Shown here one piece after another: positions 60,368 to 64,000 of a DNA stretch of 64,000 nucleotides. The first letter of the stretch is position 1; every line of letters begins with the position of its first letter. The stretch lies in contig JAIYAE010000005.1 of assembly GCA_027489175.1 (NCBI GenBank), positions 62,001 through 126,000 of the forward strand, written 5' to 3'. The position numbers and the translations under genes are program-made. A model generated the notes under the pieces. It had not been told where the DNA came from. It made no database searches and was given only the letters and a program-made list of their open reading frames with translations. The DNA comes from Rhodobacter sp. (GTDB lineage Bacteria; Pseudomonadota; Alphaproteobacteria; Rhodobacterales; Rhodobacteraceae).

Positions 60368-63139
60368 ATGTTCATGATCGGCCCCATCGGTTTTGCAGTT
60401 CCGTGGCTGCTTCTGGCGCTGATCGCGCTGCCGATCCTGTGGTTCCTGCTGCGCGCCGTGCCGCCCGCGCCGATCCGGCGGCGGTTTCCCGGCGTGGCGC
60501 TTCTGCTGGGCCTGAAGGATGAAGAGACCGAGACGGACAAGACGCCCTGGTGGCTCCTCCTTTTGCGGATGCTGGCGGTGGCGGCGGCGATCATCGCCTT
60601 TGCCGGGCCGATCCTGAACCCCGATGTGCGGGCGGCGGGGTCGGGGCCGCTGATGGTGGTGGTGGATGGCTCTTGGGCCGATGCGCGCGACTGGCCGCGC
60701 CGGGCCGAAAAGGCCAGCGCCTTGGTGGCCGAGGCCGGGGCCGAAGGGCGCCCTGTGGCGCTGATCCGCCTGACCGACGCGCCCGAACGAGTGGAGTTCC
60801 AGACGGCCGAGGCTTGGGCCGGCCGCGCCGCGGGCCTGCAGCCGCAGGCCTGGGCCCCCGGCATGGACGGCTGGGCCGAAGTGCTGCCGGATGGCAGCTT
60901 TGAGACGGTCTGGCTGTCGGACGGTCTGGCCTATCCGGGGCGTGACGGTCTGTTGGAGGCCTTGGAAGCCAAAGGCCCGGTTCGCGTGATCGAAAGCCCC
61001 CGCCCGGTGCTGGCCCTGCACCCCGCGGGGTTTGAGGATGGCAAGGTCGTCGTCGCCGCCAGTCGGATGCCGGTGGGCGATGCGGTGTCGGTCGAAGTGA
61101 TCGCGCGCGGGCCAGACCCTGCGGGCATTGAACGCGAACTGGCCCGCGTGACGCTTGGCTTTGCCGCCGGAATGGAACGCGGCGAGGCCCTCTTGGACGT
61201 GCCGCCCGAACTGCGCAACCGCATCACCCGGTTTGAGCTTGAGGCCGCGCGGACGGCTGGTGCGGTCAGCCTGACCGATGACAGCCTGAAACGCCGCAAG
61301 ATCGCGCTGATCGGCGCGGGGCCGGACCAGGAGGGGCTGCAGCTACTCTCGCCCCTCCACTACCTGCGCCAGGCGCTGGAGCCGGTGGCCGAAATCATCG
61401 ACGGCACCCTGACCGAGGTTCTGCTGGCCAATCCCGATGTAGTCATTCTGGCCGATGTCGCCCGCCTGACACAGTCGGAAACCGATGCGACGCTGGACTG
61501 GCTGGAGGAGGGGGGGCTTCTCCTCCGCTTCGCCGGGCCGCGTCTGGCGGCCAGTGATGTCAGCCGCTTTGACGAAGACCCGCTGTTGCCAGTGCGCCTG
61601 CGCGAAGGCGGTCGTAGTGTCGGCGGCACGATGAGCTGGGGGGAGCCGAAGGCGCTGGCGCCGTTCACCGAAGGGTCGCCCTTCTTCGGGCTGGTGGCGC
61701 CGGATGACGTGGTGGTGCGCGCGCAGGTGCTGGCACAGCCGGACCCGAACCTGACCGAACGCACGATTGCCGCGCTGGATGATGGCACGCCCTTGGTCAC
61801 CCGCAAGATCGTGGGCGACGGCCAGGTGGTGCTGGTCCATGTGACGGCGAATGCGGAATGGTCGTCCTTGCCGCTGTCAGGCCTTTTCGTGCAGATGCTG
61901 GAGCGGCTGGCCGTCTCCACCCGCCCGGCCTTGCCAGAGGCGACGGATCTGGCGGGGCAGACCTGGTCGCCCGAAGTGGTGCTGGACGCCTATGGCCAAC
62001 TGTCCGACGCGGGTGAGTTGCCGGGGGCCGAGGGCGAGGCGCTGGCGGGGGCGATCACGACCGGGCCGACGCTGGCGATGCCGCCCGGGCTTTACGCCGG
62101 GGCGGATCGTCGCGTGGCGCTGAACATCATGTCGCCCGAGGCTGAGCTTCTGCCCGCCGTCTGGCCTGCGAGCGTCCCGGTTGAGGGGCTTGAGGGGCGC
62201 GAGGCGCAGGCCTTGAAGGGGGCTTTCCTGACCGGCGGCCTTGCGCTGTTGTTGATCGACGTGCTGGCGGCGCTTTGGGTGGCGGGCCGGCTGTCCGGCT
62301 TGCGGCGTGGGGTGGCGGTGTTGCTGGTGGCCCTCTTGCCGATGCAGGAGGCAAAGGCGCAAGACACCTCGCTTCCTGATGACGCGCTGGCGCTTGAGGC
62401 GACAACGGCGGTGGTTCTGGCCCATGTGCTGACCGGCGATCCTCAGGTCGATGAGGTGGCGGCGGCGGGCCTCTTGGGTCTGGGCGACCGGCTGTGGCAG
62501 CGCACCTCGATCGAGCCTGCCTTGCCGATCGGGGTTGACCTGGAACGCGATGAGCTGGCGTTCTTCCCTTTCCTTTACTGGCCGATCACCGCAGGGCAGG
62601 CGCAGCCCTCGGCTGAGGCTTATGGAAAACTGAACCAGTATCTGCGCACCGGGGGGATGATCCTTTTCGACACCCGCGATGCGGATGTCGCGGGCTTTGG
62701 CGGATCGACGCCCGAAGGGCAGCGCCTGCAACTCATCGCCTCGGGCTTGGATATCCCGCCGTTGGAGCAGATGCCGGGGGACCATGTCCTGACGCGGACC
62801 TTCTACCTTTTGCAGGAGTTCCCCGGCCGCCATGCACGCGGCGCGGTCTGGGTTGAGGCCGCCCCCTTGGCCGAGGCGGAAGCGGCTGAGGGTATGCCGT
62901 TCCGCAACCTTAACGACGGGGTGACGCCGGTGGTGATTGGCGGCAATGACTGGGCGGCAGCCTGGGCAGTGGATGACATCGGCGTGCCGCTGTTGCCGGT
63001 CGGCCGGGGCTTTGCGGGCGAGCGCCAGCGCGAGATTGCTTATCGCTTCGGGATCAACCTGATCATGCATGTGCTGACGGGCAACTATAAGTCGGATCAG
63101 GTGCACGTGCCTGCCCTTCTGGAAAGGCTGGGGCAATGA
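60368..63139 (+). CDS. BatA-like N-terminus, DUF4159 membrane protein
   Basis: 923 residues. The N-terminal double membrane region of the aerotolerance/BatA type is GFAVPWLLLALIALPILWFL plus a second helix near 65-80 (WWLLLLRMLAVAAAIIAF). A long periplasmic middle follows, with a third helix near 615-650 (GGLALLLIDVLAALWVAG). The C-terminal DUF4159 domain (about 690-915) starts after that and has YWPITAGQAQPSAEAYGKLN and GGMILFDTRDAD. Its fold is related to glutamine-amidotransferase-like domains. Predicted to be an envelope component handled by MoxR. The stop overlaps the next ATG. Confidence 0.85.
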   Translation: MFMIGPIGFAVPWLLLALIALPILWFLLRAVPPAPIRRRFPGVALLLGLKDEETETDKTPWWLLLLRMLAVAAAIIAFAGPILNPDVRAAGSGPLMVVVDGSWADARDWPRRAEKASALVAEAGAEGRPVALIRLTDAPERVEFQTAEAWAGRAAGLQPQAWAPGMDGWAEVLPDGSFETVWLSDGLAYPGRDGLLEALEAKGPVRVIESPRPVLALHPAGFEDGKVVVAASRMPVGDAVSVEVIARGPDPAGIERELARVTLGFAAGMERGEALLDVPPELRNRITRFELEAARTAGAVSLTDDSLKRRKIALIGAGPDQEGLQLLSPLHYLRQALEPVAEIIDGTLTEVLLANPDVVILADVARLTQSETDATLDWLEEGGLLLRFAGPRLAASDVSRFDEDPLLPVRLREGGRSVGGTMSWGEPKALAPFTEGSPFFGLVAPDDVVVRAQVLAQPDPNLTERTIAALDDGTPLVTRKIVGDGQVVLVHVTANAEWSSLPLSGLFVQMLERLAVSTRPALPEATDLAGQTWSPEVVLDAYGQLSDAGELPGAEGEALAGAITTGPTLAMPPGLYAGADRRVALNIMSPEAELLPAVWPASVPVEGLEGREAQALKGAFLTGGLALLLIDVLAALWVAGRLSGLRRGVAVLLVALLPMQEAKAQDTSLPDDALALEATTAVVLAHVLTGDPQVDEVAAAGLLGLGDRLWQRTSIEPALPIGVDLERDELAFFPFLYWPITAGQAQPSAEAYGKLNQYLRTGGMILFDTRDADVAGFGGSTPEGQRLQLIASGLDIPPLEQMPGDHVLTRTFYLLQEFPGRHARGAVWVEAAPLAEAEAAEGMPFRNLNDGVTPVVIGGNDWAAAWAVDDIGVPLLPVGRGFAGERQREIAYRFGINLIMHVLTGNYKSDQVHVPALLERLGQ

Positions 63140-64000
63140 CGCAGTCCATCGTCTTCGCACCGCTGGTCAACTGGCTGGTGATCTACGGGCTGGCCGCCGT
63201 TGCCGTGGCGCTGGTCGCCCTCGCGCTGTGGCGGGGTCTTGGCGGTTGGTGGCTGCGTGCACTGGCGCTGGGGGCGGTCCTGCTGGCACTGGCCAACCCG
63301 GCCTTGCAGGAAGAAGAGCGCGCGCCGCTGAACGACATCGTGCTTCTGGTGGTGGACGAAAGCGCCAGCCAAGGCCTGGGCGACCGGGCCGAACAAGTGG
63401 CCGACGCCGTGGCGGCGGTCGAGGCTGAGGTGGCGGCGCTGCCGAACACGGAACTCCGCATCCATCGCGTCGGCGATGGCGAGGAAGACGCCGGCACCCT
63501 TGCCCTGACTGTTCTGGCCGAGGCGCTGGCCGAAGAACCCCGCGCGCGGGTGGCCGGCGCGATCATGATCACTGATGGCCGGGTGCATGACCTTGGGCTG
63601 GTCCCCAACCTCCCCGCGCCGCTGCAGGTTCTGCTGACCGGGGAAGAGGCCGACTGGGACCGGCGATTGGTGGTCAAGGACGCCCCCGCCTTTGCCATCA
63701 TCGGTGAGGAATTCAGCCTGACCCTGCGGATCGAGGATATCGGCGCGGTTCCCGCCAGCGCCGGGCAAGAGGTGGAGCTGACGATCTCCATCGATGCCGA
63801 GGAACCGGCGACCTACACGGTGCCGATCAACGAAGACCTTGATCTGCCCGTCACCCTGCCACATGGCGGGATGAACGTGCTGCAGTTTTCAGTGGCCCCG
63901 GTGGATGGGGAACTGACCGACCGCAACAACGCCAGCGCCATCCAGATCAACGGCGTGCGGGACCGTTTGCGCGTGCTGCTGGTGTCGGGTGAACCCCACG
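63136..64000 (+). CDS. Large membrane protein of the MoxR operon, N-terminal part (cut by window end)
   Basis: Open frame from ATG 63136, overlapping the DUF4159 stop (ATGA), to the window end: 288 complete residues. Two hydrophobic segments lie at about 10-32 and 38-55, then IVLLVVDESASQGLGDRAEQ resembles a von Willebrand MIDAS start (DxSxS altered to DESAS). A beta-rich domain follows. This fits the large fourth gene of MoxR-DUF58-DUF4159 operons in rhodobacters; the remainder lies outside. Confidence 0.75.
   Translation, partial: MTQSIVFAPLVNWLVIYGLAAVAVALVALALWRGLGGWWLRALALGAVLLALANPALQEEERAPLNDIVLLVVDESASQGLGDRAEQVADAVAAVEAEVAALPNTELRIHRVGDGEEDAGTLALTVLAEALAEEPRARVAGAIMITDGRVHDLGLVPNLPAPLQVLLTGEEADWDRRLVVKDAPAFAIIGEEFSLTLRIEDIGAVPASAGQEVELTISIDAEEPATYTVPINEDLDLPVTLPHGGMNVLQFSVAPVDGELTDRNNASAIQINGVRDRLRVLLVSGEPH

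Noticed and set aside
61877-63160. A 427-codon open frame on the - strand
   Set aside because: It is antisense to the DUF4159 gene; no family features.

Overview
This is a GC-rich alphaproteobacterial window, most likely chromosome of a Rhodobacteraceae/Paracoccaceae member. The evidence is a complete beta-hydroxyaspartate cycle locus, a fused carnitine dehydrogenase-thioesterase, a PuuD-type urate hydroxylase, family-typical DUF2125, DUF1285 and DUF5928 proteins, and dispersed intergenic hairpin repeats. Both window ends cut genes: an ABC substrate-binding protein on the left and a MoxR-operon membrane protein on the right. No tRNA, rRNA, CRISPR array, phage, transposase or integrase was seen.

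Layout. 1-4.1 kb: polar amino-acid ABC transporter genes, an M3 dipeptidase and an MgtC-like protein. 4.1-13 kb: a carnitine/gamma-butyrobetaine catabolic cluster, with a GlxA-type regulator divergent from a BKACE enzyme, three small unknown membrane or exported proteins, carnitine dehydrogenase-thioesterase, acyl-CoA dehydrogenase, ADP-forming CoA ligase and a CaiD-like hydratase. 13-21.7 kb: mixed accessory enzymes, including a GMC oxidoreductase and choline-sulfatase BetC. 21.9-27.9 kb: a degenerate receiver-like protein, a cold-shock protein, an orphan ParA, a fused oxoprolinase/hydantoinase and a DUF533 protein. 27.9-33.2 kb: bhcR divergent from bhcABCD, followed by a GAPDH-family gene. 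34.5-36.7 kb: an ECF42-type sigma factor operon with a DGPF/YciI protein. 37.9-46.7 kb: a purine/ureide catabolic locus (permease, ureidoglycolate lyase, ureidoglycine aminohydrolase, allantoinase-OHCU decarboxylase fusion, HIU hydrolase, LysR regulator, PuuD), interrupted by a DUF2125 gene. 46.8-58.3 kb: housekeeping and unknown genes, including polA, a sulfotransferase/glycosyltransferase pair and a low-complexity secreted protein. 58.5 kb to the end: a MoxR-DUF58-DUF4159 operon.

How the genes fit together (inference). Carnitine-type compounds and choline-O-sulfate feed glycine betaine, choline and glycine. Purine breakdown through ureidoglycolate yields glyoxylate. The BHAC condenses glycine with glyoxylate and returns oxaloacetate. 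The window is therefore rich in routes for small nitrogenous osmolytes and purines that meet at glyoxylate and glycine.

The least explained structure is in the intergenic DNA. One family of dispersed elements has a variable hairpin, often with a TTCAC loop, followed by a conserved CCCGTGGGATATTTG tail. A second family is a double AT-rich hairpin. Two tails of the first family face each other inside the carnitine gene cluster.
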